Of a stretch of 64,000 nt of DNA, positions 21,399-30,485 are shown piece by piece (position 1 is the stretch's first letter; every line of letters begins with the position of its first letter). The position numbers and the translations under genes are program-made. The notes under the pieces are model-generated. The model saw only the letters and a program-made list of their open reading frames with translations, was not told where the DNA came from and did not search any database. The stretch comes from Actinomycetota bacterium (GTDB lineage: Bacteria > Actinomycetota > Actinomycetes > Nanopelagicales > Nanopelagicaceae). The stretch spans positions 1 through 64,000 of the forward strand of contig VGAJ01000004.1 of the NCBI GenBank assembly GCA_016870795.1. Direction: 5' to 3'.

Positions 21399-22424
21399 AT
21401 GATAAATGCAGAATCTGTGATGCGTCGCGCCAACGAAATTTCAAAACTAGGTCTTGGCAAAAGCACACCTAATCCAATTGTTGGAGCAGTGATTGTTGGC
21501 GATGATAGCCAGATTATTGGTGAAGGTTTTCATCACAGCCAAGATGGCGGAAAACATGCTGAAGTTGTTGCAATTAGTAAAGCTGGACAGAGAGCAAGAG
21601 GTGCAACGCTTTTTGTAACGCTGGAGCCTTGTAATCACATAGGAAAAACTCCGCCCTGTACTGAAGCAATAATTGCTGCAGGCATAAAGAAAGTAGTTTT
21701 TGCAGTTAGTGATCCAAACCCGATAGCCCGTAAGGGAGCGCAAGCATTAACTGATGCAGGCATAATTGTTCAGCAAGGTCTTTTAAAAGATGAGGTTGCC
21801 TTCACCAATAGGGCATGGCTAAAAAAGATAAAGAGCTCGCATCCCTACATAACTATAAAGATTGCAGCAAGCCTTGATGGAAAAGTTGCTGCGCTCGATG
21901 GAGGCTCAAAATGGATTACAAGTGAGATTTCAAGATCTGATGTGGCAATTCTTCGCAGTCAATGTGATGCAATTGTTACTGGCACAGGGACAGTTCTTGC
22001 CGATGATCCATCTCTAACGGTTAGAAATATCAAGCGCGAAAACTTTGAGTTCAAGCCCGTGCGGGTAATACTTGGAAAACGAGAGATTCCGCTTGATTCA
22101 AAGGTTTTACATAAGAGCGCTGAAACTATTCAAATAAAGGGAAATGATCTAGGCCAGCTGATGGAATTGGCAAAAGAGCGCGCCTGGAATCAGATACTTA
22201 TTGAGGCCGGCCCAACCTTAACTAGCGCATTCCTTAGAGCTGGATTATTTGATGAAGTTTTTCTCTATCAAGCGCCAACTCTTCTTGGATCAGGCCTTGA
22301 TTTCGCTAGTCAGCTTGAGATTAAAACCCTTAATCAAAGATTAGATCTTGAGCTTCTTTCAGCGGATTTACTTGGAGATAAGGAAAAGAATCTAAGGCTT
22401 CATCTATTGGCGGTGAGCAAATAG
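21399..22424 (+). CDS. ribD: Bifunctional riboflavin deaminase/reductase
   Basis: TPNPIVGAVIV, GKHAEVVA, TLEPCNHIGKTPPCTEA; reductase domain SLDGKVAA. ORF-track TTG start at 21363 lies inside the leader. Confidence 0.96.
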   Translation: MINAESVMRRANEISKLGLGKSTPNPIVGAVIVGDDSQIIGEGFHHSQDGGKHAEVVAISKAGQRARGATLFVTLEPCNHIGKTPPCTEAIIAAGIKKVVFAVSDPNPIARKGAQALTDAGIIVQQGLLKDEVAFTNRAWLKKIKSSHPYITIKIAASLDGKVAALDGGSKWITSEISRSDVAILRSQCDAIVTGTGTVLADDPSLTVRNIKRENFEFKPVRVILGKREIPLDSKVLHKSAETIQIKGNDLGQLMELAKERAWNQILIEAGPTLTSAFLRAGLFDEVFLYQAPTLLGSGLDFASQLEIKTLNQRLDLELLSADLLGDKEKNLRLHLLAVSK

Positions 22425-23017
22425 TGTTCACAGGTCTTGTTGCTGATAAAGCTAAGGTAATTTCAATTGCTATAGGCTCAGAATCTGCTGTAATTCAAAT
22501 TGAGAGCGTACTTACCCCTGAAATAAAGGTAGGGGATTCAGTGAGCATCAATGGAACTTGCCTGACTGCAATTGAATTAAACTCAAATAGTTTTAAGGCT
22601 GATGTGATGATTCAAACACTCAGGGTGACAAGCCTTGGAGAACTTAGCGAAGGTGATTTTGTTAATCTGGAGCTAGCCATAAGGGCAGATTCAAGACTTG
22701 GTGGACACATTGTTCAAGGACATGTCGATGGAGTTGGCAGTGTTATCGAGAACTCACCAGGTGAGAAGTGGAACAAGTTTGTAGTCAGAGTTCCTAAAAA
22801 CTTAAGCAAATACATAGTAAATCAGGGCTCCATTGCAATTGATGGAGTGTCACTTACCGTGGGTGAGATATCGGATGACTTACTAACGCTCTGGCTTATT
22901 CCAGAGACTCTTGAGAGAACTAATCTGGCCCAGAAATCTAGTGGAGATATTGTAAATATTGAAGTTGATGTTATCGCTAAATATGTTGAGCGCCTTTTGA
23001 ATAGAGGTCAGTCGTGA
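22424..23017 (+). CDS. ribE: Riboflavin synthase alpha chain
   Basis: MFTGLV start; two lumazine-binding repeats; SRLGGHIVQGHVDGVG; IAIDGVSLTV. Confidence 0.97.
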   Translation: MFTGLVADKAKVISIAIGSESAVIQIESVLTPEIKVGDSVSINGTCLTAIELNSNSFKADVMIQTLRVTSLGELSEGDFVNLELAIRADSRLGGHIVQGHVDGVGSVIENSPGEKWNKFVVRVPKNLSKYIVNQGSIAIDGVSLTVGEISDDLLTLWLIPETLERTNLAQKSSGDIVNIEVDVIAKYVERLLNRGQS

Positions 23018-24222
23018 ATAATTCAAGAGATAAAGCGCTAGAAACCTTTAGGGATGGTGGCTTTGTAATTGTTACTGACGATGCAGATCGAGAAAATGAA
23101 GGTGATCTATTCCTTCTTGCTAGCGCTGCCACAACAGAGAAGATTGGCTTTATGATTCGCTATACCTCTGGAGTTATCTGTGTAGCGATGACCGAGGAGC
23201 GCTCAAGGCAGTTGCATCTCCCACTTATGGTTAAACAGAATCAAGATACCAAGCGAACTGCATTTACCGTAACAGTTGATGCTAGGCATGAGATAACCAC
23301 TGGAATCAGCGCAAAAGAGCGCGCAAACACAATTAGAGCTTTAGCAGATTTAAGCTCCACAGCAGAGGACTTCATAAGACCTGGCCACATCTTCCCGCTC
23401 ATTGCTCATGAAGGTGGTCTTGCTGCAAGACGCGGGCATACCGAAGCCATCGTTGAGATGTGCAAGCTGGTGGGTGAAAATCAAGTTGGAGTTATTAGTG
23501 AGTTAGTCAATGAAGATGGTTCGATGATGCGCGGCGAAAATCTAACTAGATTCGCCAGCGAACAAGGCATTCCTATCCTAAGCATTGCCCAGCTTATGAG
23601 CGCCCTAGAAGGTTCAAATAAAGTAGATAGCCAGAAGGATTTTCTTCTTAATTGGGCAGATCTTCCACGAAGTAGTTCTGGCCAAATTAAGCCGTGGCAG
23701 ATTGCAACTTTCCTGGGTCGAGGCGGAGTTGATCATGCGTTATTGAAATTTGGAAGTATTGATGCCATTAAGCCACTTCTAGTGCGAATTCACTCAGAGT
23801 GTTTAACTGGTGATGTACTGGGCTCACTTCGCTGTGATTGTGGATCACAACTAGAGCGGGCGATGAATGAGATTGAAAGCTCTGGATCTGGGTTAATCAT
23901 CTACTTGAGAGATCAAGAGGGACGAGGCATTGGACTATCTGAAAAAATCAAGGCTTATCAACTCCAAGATCAAGGCCTTGACACTGTTGATGCCAATCTA
24001 GCTCTTGGCCACAATATCGATGAACGAGACTTTGGTGATGCAGCTGAAATCCTTAACTCTTTGAAAATCAATTCGGTAATCTTGTTGAGCAATAACCCTG
24101 AAAAGCTAGAAACTCTTACTTCAAGTGGTATCAAAGCAAGCCTTCAAATTCTCTCCGGAGACATCAATACCTTTAATGAAAAATATGTAGCGACTAAAAA
24201 AGAGAGACTGGGGCATAAATAA
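23014..24222 (+). CDS. ribBA: Bifunctional DHBP synthase / GTP cyclohydrolase II
   Basis: VTDDADRENEGDLFLLA; RIHSECLTGDVLGSLRCDCGSQLE; RDQEGRGIGLSEKIKAY. Confidence 0.97.
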   Translation: MNNSRDKALETFRDGGFVIVTDDADRENEGDLFLLASAATTEKIGFMIRYTSGVICVAMTEERSRQLHLPLMVKQNQDTKRTAFTVTVDARHEITTGISAKERANTIRALADLSSTAEDFIRPGHIFPLIAHEGGLAARRGHTEAIVEMCKLVGENQVGVISELVNEDGSMMRGENLTRFASEQGIPILSIAQLMSALEGSNKVDSQKDFLLNWADLPRSSSGQIKPWQIATFLGRGGVDHALLKFGSIDAIKPLLVRIHSECLTGDVLGSLRCDCGSQLERAMNEIESSGSGLIIYLRDQEGRGIGLSEKIKAYQLQDQGLDTVDANLALGHNIDERDFGDAAEILNSLKINSVILLSNNPEKLETLTSSGIKASLQILSGDINTFNEKYVATKKERLGHK

Positions 24223-24707
24223 TGTCGGGTGTAGTTCCAAAAATATCACTTGGTGACTTGAGCCAATTTAGGGTTGCAATAATCTCTGCTAGCTGGCATG
24301 AGCAGATCTGCGCTGATTTGATCGCAGGTGCTAGAAAAGCTTTAGATTCGGCGAAAATTAAGCCAGAACCAGTCATCTATGTCCCTGGCTCTTTTGAATT
24401 ACCCCTTGCTGCTCAATTAGCTCTTGATAGCGGCTTTGATGCTTCCGTTGTGCTTGGAGTTGTTCTAAGAGGTGAGACTCCACACTTTGATTATGTCTGC
24501 CAGGGAGTAACGCAGGGGATTATGCAAGTATCTCTTTCAAGATCTAAGCCCATTGGCTTTGGAGTTTTAACTGTCGACACTGTTGAGCAAGCAATTGCAA
24601 GAAGCGGGATTGCTGGAAGCAAGGAAGATAAAGGCTTTGATTCAGCAGTTGCAGCACTTGAATTACTTAGAGTGAAGAGAGATTTACCTGTTCTGAGGAA
24701 ATCCTAG
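24222..24707 (+). CDS. ribH: 6,7-dimethyl-8-ribityllumazine synthase
   Basis: VPGSFELPLAAQ, VLRGETPHFDYVCQGVTQGIMQ, GFGVLTVDTVEQA. Confidence 0.97.
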   Translation: MSGVVPKISLGDLSQFRVAIISASWHEQICADLIAGARKALDSAKIKPEPVIYVPGSFELPLAAQLALDSGFDASVVLGVVLRGETPHFDYVCQGVTQGIMQVSLSRSKPIGFGVLTVDTVEQAIARSGIAGSKEDKGFDSAVAALELLRVKRDLPVLRKS

Positions 24708-26183
24708 ATTTATCCCACCATGGCTTGGATCAAGCCAGCGACTCGTAACTACCTTGCCTCTAGTAAAGAAATGAACGCCTTCCATTCCATGGGCGTGAGT
24801 ATCACCAAATAGTGAGTTCTTCCAGCCGCCAAAGGAATAATAAGCAGTTGGCACAGGAATTGGCACATTAATCCCAATCATTCCAACCTGAACTTCATTT
24901 TGGAATCTTCTAGCAGCTCCACCATCATTGGTAAAAATTGCAGTTCCATTTCCATATTGATGTTTATTTATTAACTCAAGGCCCTGGTCATAGCTAGAAA
25001 CTCGAATCACCGAGAGAACTGGTCCAAAGATTTCATCCTTATAAATACTCATCTCAGGTGTTACTTGATCAAAGAGAGTTGGCCCTAGCCAGAAACCCTC
25101 TGCTGCTCCATTAACTTTTGGATTACGACCATCGACAACTAACTTTGCTCCGGCACTTACTCCTGCATCGATATAGGAGGCAACTTTGTCGCGGTGAACT
25201 GCGGTGACAAGAGGTCCCATATCTGAACCTGCGCTGCCATCTCCAGTCTTGAGTCCTGTCATGCGCCCTGAAATTTTCTTAATTAGCTCATCAGCAACAG
25301 GTTCAACAACAACTAGAGCTGAGATTGCCATACAACGCTCACCAGCTGAGCCAAAGCCAGCATTTACTGCAGCATCTGCTGCTAGATCAAGATCTGCATC
25401 AGGAAGGACCAACATATGATTTTTTGCCCCACCGAGTGCTTGAACTCGCTTGCCATTTTTAGTGCCATTTTCATAGATATATCGAGCAATCGGAGTAGAT
25501 CCCACAAAAGAAATTGATGCAACATCTGGATGAGCGAGCAGACTATCTACTGCAACTTTATCGCCATGGATAACATTAAATACTCCATCAGGAAGACCTG
25601 CCTCTTTCCAGAATTCTGCAACGAGATTAATAGCAGATGGATCTTTCTCACTTGGCTTGATAATGACTGCATTTCCTGCAGCGATAGCGATTGGGAAGAA
25701 CCACATAGGCACCATCGCTGGAAAATTAAAGGGCGAGATGATGGCGCAAACACCAAGTGGCTGGCGAATTGAATAGACATCGATATTAGTTGAAGCTCCT
25801 TCAGAGTATGCACCTTTTAATAGATGGGGGATTCCACAGGCAAACTCCACCACTTCAAGTCCTCTAGTTACCTCACCTAGTGCATCTGATAAGACTTTGC
25901 CATGCTCAGCGGTGATTAACTTCGCTACCTCTTCTTTTCTAGCATTTAATATTTCTCTAAAAGCAAAAAGAACTTGCACTCTCTTGGCAAGGGATGCTTG
26001 AGCCCATTGCTCTTGAGCTTTCTTTGCAACTTTAACGCCATGATCAATAAGTTCTGGGGAAGCAAAATCTACCTTTGCAGTAAATCTTCCTGTTGCTGGG
26101 TTATAGACATCACCACTTCTTGCAGCGCTCTCTTTCCAATAGGCGCCATCTATGTGATGGGTAATTCTTCGTACTTCACTCAT
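24684..26183 (-). CDS. mmsA: CoA-acylating methylmalonate-semialdehyde dehydrogenase
   Basis: GVCAIISPFNFPAMVPMWFFPIAIAAGN, ALGGAKNHMLVLPDAD, GSAGERCMAISA, SLFGDTHAHGMEGVHFFTRGKVVTSRW. Confidence 0.95.
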   Translation of the reverse strand: MSEVRRITHHIDGAYWKESAARSGDVYNPATGRFTAKVDFASPELIDHGVKVAKKAQEQWAQASLAKRVQVLFAFREILNARKEEVAKLITAEHGKVLSDALGEVTRGLEVVEFACGIPHLLKGAYSEGASTNIDVYSIRQPLGVCAIISPFNFPAMVPMWFFPIAIAAGNAVIIKPSEKDPSAINLVAEFWKEAGLPDGVFNVIHGDKVAVDSLLAHPDVASISFVGSTPIARYIYENGTKNGKRVQALGGAKNHMLVLPDADLDLAADAAVNAGFGSAGERCMAISALVVVEPVADELIKKISGRMTGLKTGDGSAGSDMGPLVTAVHRDKVASYIDAGVSAGAKLVVDGRNPKVNGAAEGFWLGPTLFDQVTPEMSIYKDEIFGPVLSVIRVSSYDQGLELINKHQYGNGTAIFTNDGGAARRFQNEVQVGMIGINVPIPVPTAYYSFGGWKNSLFGDTHAHGMEGVHFFTRGKVVTSRWLDPSHGGINLGFPQNR

Positions 26184-26188
26184 CTCTA

Positions 26189-27541
26189 TTATGCCCCCGT
26201 GTAGTACTTATCAATCTGAGTAAATGCTTTATCAAGTATTGCAAGTCCTTCGTTAAATTCTGCCTCAGTGATATTGCAAGGTGGTACTACATGCATGCGA
26301 CTAAAGTTGGTAAAAGGCATTAAACCAAGCTTTTTACATTCACCCACTAGCTCATTCATCGCAGTAGATGATCCGCCATAAGGGGCAAGTGGCGCTCTGC
26401 TTATGCGATCTGTCACTAAATCAAGAGCCCAGAAGGTTCCTTGGCCTCTAACTTCTCCAATGACTCGATGCTTGCTAGCTAAATCACGAAGACCTGGGCC
26501 AATTACCTTCTCGCCAATTGTGGCTGCAGCTTCAACAATTTTTTCATCTTTCATAGCATCAATAGTTGCAACCGCTGCTGCGCAAGCAAGCGGATGGCCG
26601 GAGTAGGTAAGGCCGCCAGGAAATACTCGATCTTTAAAGGTCTCTGCAATTTCTTTTGAGATTACAACCCCACCAAGTGGGACATATCCAGAATTAACTC
26701 CTTTAGCAAAGACGATTAAATCTGGATGAGCAGTTGAATGTTGGTAGGCAAACCATTTTCCAGTTCTTCCAAATCCTGACATCACTTCATCGGCTATCCA
26801 TAAAATTCCATACTTATCACAGAGGCGCCTTACTCCCTCTAGATATCCCTTTGGTGGAATTAAGACTCCTGCGGTGCCAACAACAGATTCAATCAAGATA
26901 GCTGCAATTGTCTTCGGTCCTTCAAATTCAATAACGCTCTCTAGATGTTCAAGGGCTCTCTGGCACTCTTCCTCTTCGCTCTTTGCCCAAAAAGCACTTC
27001 GATAAAGGTATGGTCCAAAGAAGTGAACATGGCCATAGCCAAATTCATTTGGCCATCTTCTTGGATCTCCTGTTGCTGAAATAGCAGAGGTGGTATTGCC
27101 GTGATAGGAGCGATAGAAAGAGAGAATTTTATGGCGTGAGGTATGGATACGAGCCATTCTGATCGCATTTTCTATGCCATCTGCTCCGCCATTAGTGAAG
27201 AAAACCTTTTCATGATTTGGACTTGCAAGGCTGACAATCCTTGAAGCAGCTTCACCTCTGGCTTCATTTGCTGCTTGTGGGGCAATAGTGGTTAGAAGCT
27301 CTGCTTGTTTCTTTATTGCATCAATTACTTTTGGGTGTTGAAATCCAATATTGGTAAAGACTAGTTGGCAGGAGAAATCTAAGTACTTTTTTCCATCAAA
27401 ATCCCAGAAATATGAACCACTGCCGCCTGCAATTGGAAGTGGTGTGATTTGACCCTGAGCAGACCAGGAGTGAAATACATACTTTCTATCAAGGTCGTAG
27501 ACCTCTTTACCTCTAGCGGGATTGGGGATGAACTCGGCCAT
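26189..27541 (-). CDS. Class III (omega-amino acid) aminotransferase
   Basis: FFTNGGADGIENAIRMAR, WIADEVMSGFGRTGKWFA, FAKGVNSGYVPLGGVV (PLP lysine). Confidence 0.92.
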   Translation of the reverse strand: MAEFIPNPARGKEVYDLDRKYVFHSWSAQGQITPLPIAGGSGSYFWDFDGKKYLDFSCQLVFTNIGFQHPKVIDAIKKQAELLTTIAPQAANEARGEAASRIVSLASPNHEKVFFTNGGADGIENAIRMARIHTSRHKILSFYRSYHGNTTSAISATGDPRRWPNEFGYGHVHFFGPYLYRSAFWAKSEEEECQRALEHLESVIEFEGPKTIAAILIESVVGTAGVLIPPKGYLEGVRRLCDKYGILWIADEVMSGFGRTGKWFAYQHSTAHPDLIVFAKGVNSGYVPLGGVVISKEIAETFKDRVFPGGLTYSGHPLACAAAVATIDAMKDEKIVEAAATIGEKVIGPGLRDLASKHRVIGEVRGQGTFWALDLVTDRISRAPLAPYGGSSTAMNELVGECKKLGLMPFTNFSRMHVVPPCNITEAEFNEGLAILDKAFTQIDKYYTGA

Positions 27542-27591
27542 TGCGCTATCTAATCAGCCCAGTGCGATTTGCTCAAGGAGTGGCAGTGTCC

Positions 27592-28488
27592 TTACTGATT
27601 ACTTGAGGTAACAACGCCCTCATGGGTACATTCCAGATTCTTTCTATCCTTGCCACATTCTTGGCAGAGCAGAAATAGATTGTGGCAAAAGACATTAGCG
27701 CAATTATGAAATTGCTTGGTTGGCTTATTGCAAGCATCACACTTTCCGATTAATTCTGGTGATTCTGAAAAATCAATCACCATTCGCTTATCAAAGGTGT
27801 ATAGCGATCCTTGCCAGAGACCACTATCTGCATATTTTTCTCCATAGCGCATTATCCCGCCAGCGATTTGATAGACCTTATCAAATCCTCGTTCCTTCAT
27901 AACTTTCGTTAATATCTCACAGCGGATTCCGCCAGTGCAGTAGGTAACTACAGTCTCTTCTTTCAAGTAATCGTATTTACCGCTATCTAGCTCTGCTACA
28001 AAGTCCTTTGTAGTTTTAATATCTGGGATAATTGCATCTTTGAAGCGACCGACTTTTGCTTCATAGGCATTGCGGCCATCAAAGAAAACTAGATTTTCAC
28101 CTAATTGCTTAGCTAGCTCATTAACTTTTTCAGGGGAGAGGTGCTCGCCTCCTCCGATAATGCCTTCTTCATTTACTTCTAGATTTTCAGGAATTCCAAA
28201 GGTAACTAACTCATCTCGCACCTTAACGCTCAGTTTTGGAAAGTCACTTCCGGTGCCTTCTGACCACTTAAAATCAATCTTCTTAAATCCTGGATACTCT
28301 TTTGTCGCCCTTACATATTTCTTAAGATCATTCATGTCGCCGCCTAAGGTGCCATTAATGCCATGGCGACTTATGATGATTCGACCCTTGAGGTTTAAAG
28401 AATTTGCCAGAGTTTTCTGCCAGAGCTTTAGCGCCTCAGGATCTGTAACCGGGGCAAATCCGTAATAGAGAATGATTTTTGGCAACAT
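27592..28488 (-). CDS. trhO: tRNA uridine-34 oxygenase-type rhodanese-domain protein
   Basis: KGRIIISRHGINGTLGG, YCTGGIRCEILT rhodanese loop, C-terminal CxxC zinc-like region. Confidence 0.9.
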   Translation of the reverse strand: MLPKIILYYGFAPVTDPEALKLWQKTLANSLNLKGRIIISRHGINGTLGGDMNDLKKYVRATKEYPGFKKIDFKWSEGTGSDFPKLSVKVRDELVTFGIPENLEVNEEGIIGGGEHLSPEKVNELAKQLGENLVFFDGRNAYEAKVGRFKDAIIPDIKTTKDFVAELDSGKYDYLKEETVVTYCTGGIRCEILTKVMKERGFDKVYQIAGGIMRYGEKYADSGLWQGSLYTFDKRMVIDFSESPELIGKCDACNKPTKQFHNCANVFCHNLFLLCQECGKDRKNLECTHEGVVTSSNQ

Positions 28489-28552
28489 ATAACGAAGTCT
28501 AATATCGGCTCGGCAGATTGAAAACTTTGCCTTTAAGGGTCAGAATCAAGGT

Positions 28553-28969
28553 ATGGCAGGTAAAGTTTCCAAGAGTAAGCAGGTTGCAAAACGAAAAAGC
28601 GTAACCTCAAGGCCAACTGCTCCCGCTCTAACTAGAAATGAACCCATCGTAAAAAGGGAAGATCGAATTGATTGGTACTCACTTTATATTTACGCGGTCT
28701 GCCTAGTCACTTTACTAACCTGCCTATTTTCATTGGTAAGCGTTGTTAGGGGAATTGTTGATGCCCTCTATCCAGATCCTGGCTACTTTGACCCGTACTC
28801 TGTTCCTAAAGATTCAGCCTTAAGCCCTGATCAGATTAAAGAGAACTTGACTGAGAATAATCAGCGCCAAGCAGTCAAAGGAATTGTTAATTCACTAACC
28901 ACCTTAATCATTGCTGGACCTATTTATTTTATGCACTGGCGCCTAGCAAAACGCTCGAGAGCGCTCTAA
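28553..28969 (+). CDS. Hypothetical membrane protein (two TMs)
   Basis: Two hydrophobic segments: YIYAVCLVTLLTCLFSLVSVV and LTTLIIAGPIYFMHW. Confidence 0.6.
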   Translation: MAGKVSKSKQVAKRKSVTSRPTAPALTRNEPIVKREDRIDWYSLYIYAVCLVTLLTCLFSLVSVVRGIVDALYPDPGYFDPYSVPKDSALSPDQIKENLTENNQRQAVKGIVNSLTTLIIAGPIYFMHWRLAKRSRAL

Positions 28970-28981
28970 GAGAACCCCTCT

Positions 28982-29521
28982 TTAAATCTTCTCTCTACTC
29001 TTCTTTCCTGCTTTTCCAGTAGCAAAAGCAAAGAGAGCAAGTCCTGCAACCAGAGCACCTGCGCCAACGCCGTATGCAATAACGTCATCGGCTCGATTTG
29101 AATCAACAAATACACCTACAAAGACCACGGCGATAATGGCTACAACTACACCTATTAGTTTGGATTTCAAATCATCAAGATCTTCTACTCTAAGCCACAT
29201 TGGCACATCAATATCGGTATCTATAAATAGTTCATAGAGGCCATAGCCAATCACCAGGAGCACTGTGCCAAGCAAGATGGCATCAATTGCAGTTAGGACT
29301 TCAACAATGGTTTCCTTAAGACCATATTGATTCTGAATTGAATCAATGACAGCTAAGACCATAGCAAAGGATCCTTGAGCCATAAGAAGTAATGCCCCAA
29401 GAATCGAGGCAAGGGCTGGAATGACCACTGCATATCTTGTAAGTCCTAGTAGACGTTTCATAACTGTCTTTAGGGTATCTGAAATAAACTCTAGATTACG
29501 TCGAGCGAGGTGATAATTCAT
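28982..29521 (-). CDS. YqhA/UPF0114-family membrane protein
   Basis: IDAILLGTVLLVIGYGLYELFID and downstream TM; start trimmed from 29632 because the N-terminal extension overlaps tRNA-Lys (ATG at 29521 or 29542). Confidence 0.85.
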   Translation of the reverse strand: MNYHLARRNLEFISDTLKTVMKRLLGLTRYAVVIPALASILGALLLMAQGSFAMVLAVIDSIQNQYGLKETIVEVLTAIDAILLGTVLLVIGYGLYELFIDTDIDVPMWLRVEDLDDLKSKLIGVVVAIIAVVFVGVFVDSNRADDVIAYGVGAGALVAGLALFAFATGKAGKKSREKI

Positions 29522-29550
29522 CACTTTTTCAAGGTGAACCATTACAGAAG

Positions 29551-29623
29551 TGGGTTGTGTAGGGATCGAACCTACGACCCGGTGATTAAGAGTCACCTGC
29601 TCTACCAACTGAGCTAACAACCC
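29551..29623 (-). tRNA. tRNA-Lys (anticodon CTT)
   Basis: GGGTTGT...ACAACCC acceptor; anticodon stem GGTGA-CTCTTAA-TCACC; TTCGATC T-loop; no encoded CCA. Confidence 0.95.
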
Positions 29624-29713
29624 GTTGACCATTTGTCGTGATCAAGCGGAGCACACTATAACCAGTACTGCCTTAGATACCAATCTCTAAGCCAAATAGA
29701 TGAGAATGAAGCC

Positions 29714-30481
29714 ATGAAGTCTAATTGGCAAAAAGCCATATTCAGCCTCTTGAAGTCAAAAATAGAGCTGAAACACAGTGCAGCTTTTTCTTCACAAGCA
29801 ACCGCGATAGTTCTAATCGGAAGTATTGCTCTTACTTCTTTCTCTCTTGTATCGCCAAGCTCGAAATATCAGATTGAAATACTTCAAATTGCCTCAGCTA
29901 GTGGTGCAGAGTTTGATCCAATTAAAGCGATTGAAACTCTGGCAGTGAAAGGACGAGCGCCAAAGACGGGATATTCAAGATCAGCCTTTGGTCCTGCCTG
30001 GGCAGATGTGGATAGAAATGGCTGCGATACTAGAAACGACATTCTCAAGAGAGATTTGACTCAAATTACCTTCAGAGCAAAAACTAAAGATTGTGTTGTA
30101 GAAAGTGGAGTGCTTTTAGATCCATTCTCAGGTGAAAGTATTAATTTTCAAAGGGGAGAAAGAACAAGCGCTCTAGTGCAGATTGATCACGTGGTTGCGC
30201 TATCCAATGCCTGGCAGACCGGAATCTTTAAGTCAGATCTTGCTACTAGAAAGAGCTTTGCAAATGATCCGCTAAATCTTCTAGCAGTTAAAGGTTCTCT
30301 TAATAGCCAGAAAGGCGATGGTGATGCTGCAACTTGGCTACCACCAAATAAGCCATTTCGTTGTAATTATGTTTCAAGACAAGTTGAGATAAAAGTTAAA
30401 TATAACCTCTGGCTAACAAGAGCAGAGAAAGATGCAATCTTGAGAATCTTATCTAACCCGCCCTGTCTAAAGCAGAATTAA
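29714..30481 (+). CDS. Exported HNH-family (DUF1524-like) nuclease
   Basis: N-terminal TM/signal; ALVQIDHVVALSNAW...NDPLNLLAVKGSLNSQKGDGDAATWLPPN HNH motif. Confidence 0.85.
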   Translation: MKSNWQKAIFSLLKSKIELKHSAAFSSQATAIVLIGSIALTSFSLVSPSSKYQIEILQIASASGAEFDPIKAIETLAVKGRAPKTGYSRSAFGPAWADVDRNGCDTRNDILKRDLTQITFRAKTKDCVVESGVLLDPFSGESINFQRGERTSALVQIDHVVALSNAWQTGIFKSDLATRKSFANDPLNLLAVKGSLNSQKGDGDAATWLPPNKPFRCNYVSRQVEIKVKYNLWLTRAEKDAILRILSNPPCLKQN

Positions 30482-30485
30482 TCTC

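Noticed and set aside
29522-29632. N-terminal extension of the YqhA-like ORF
   Set aside because: Translation of the tRNA-Lys gene (MVNGLLAQLVEQVTLNHRVVGSIPTQPTS is a typical tRNA-derived false peptide).
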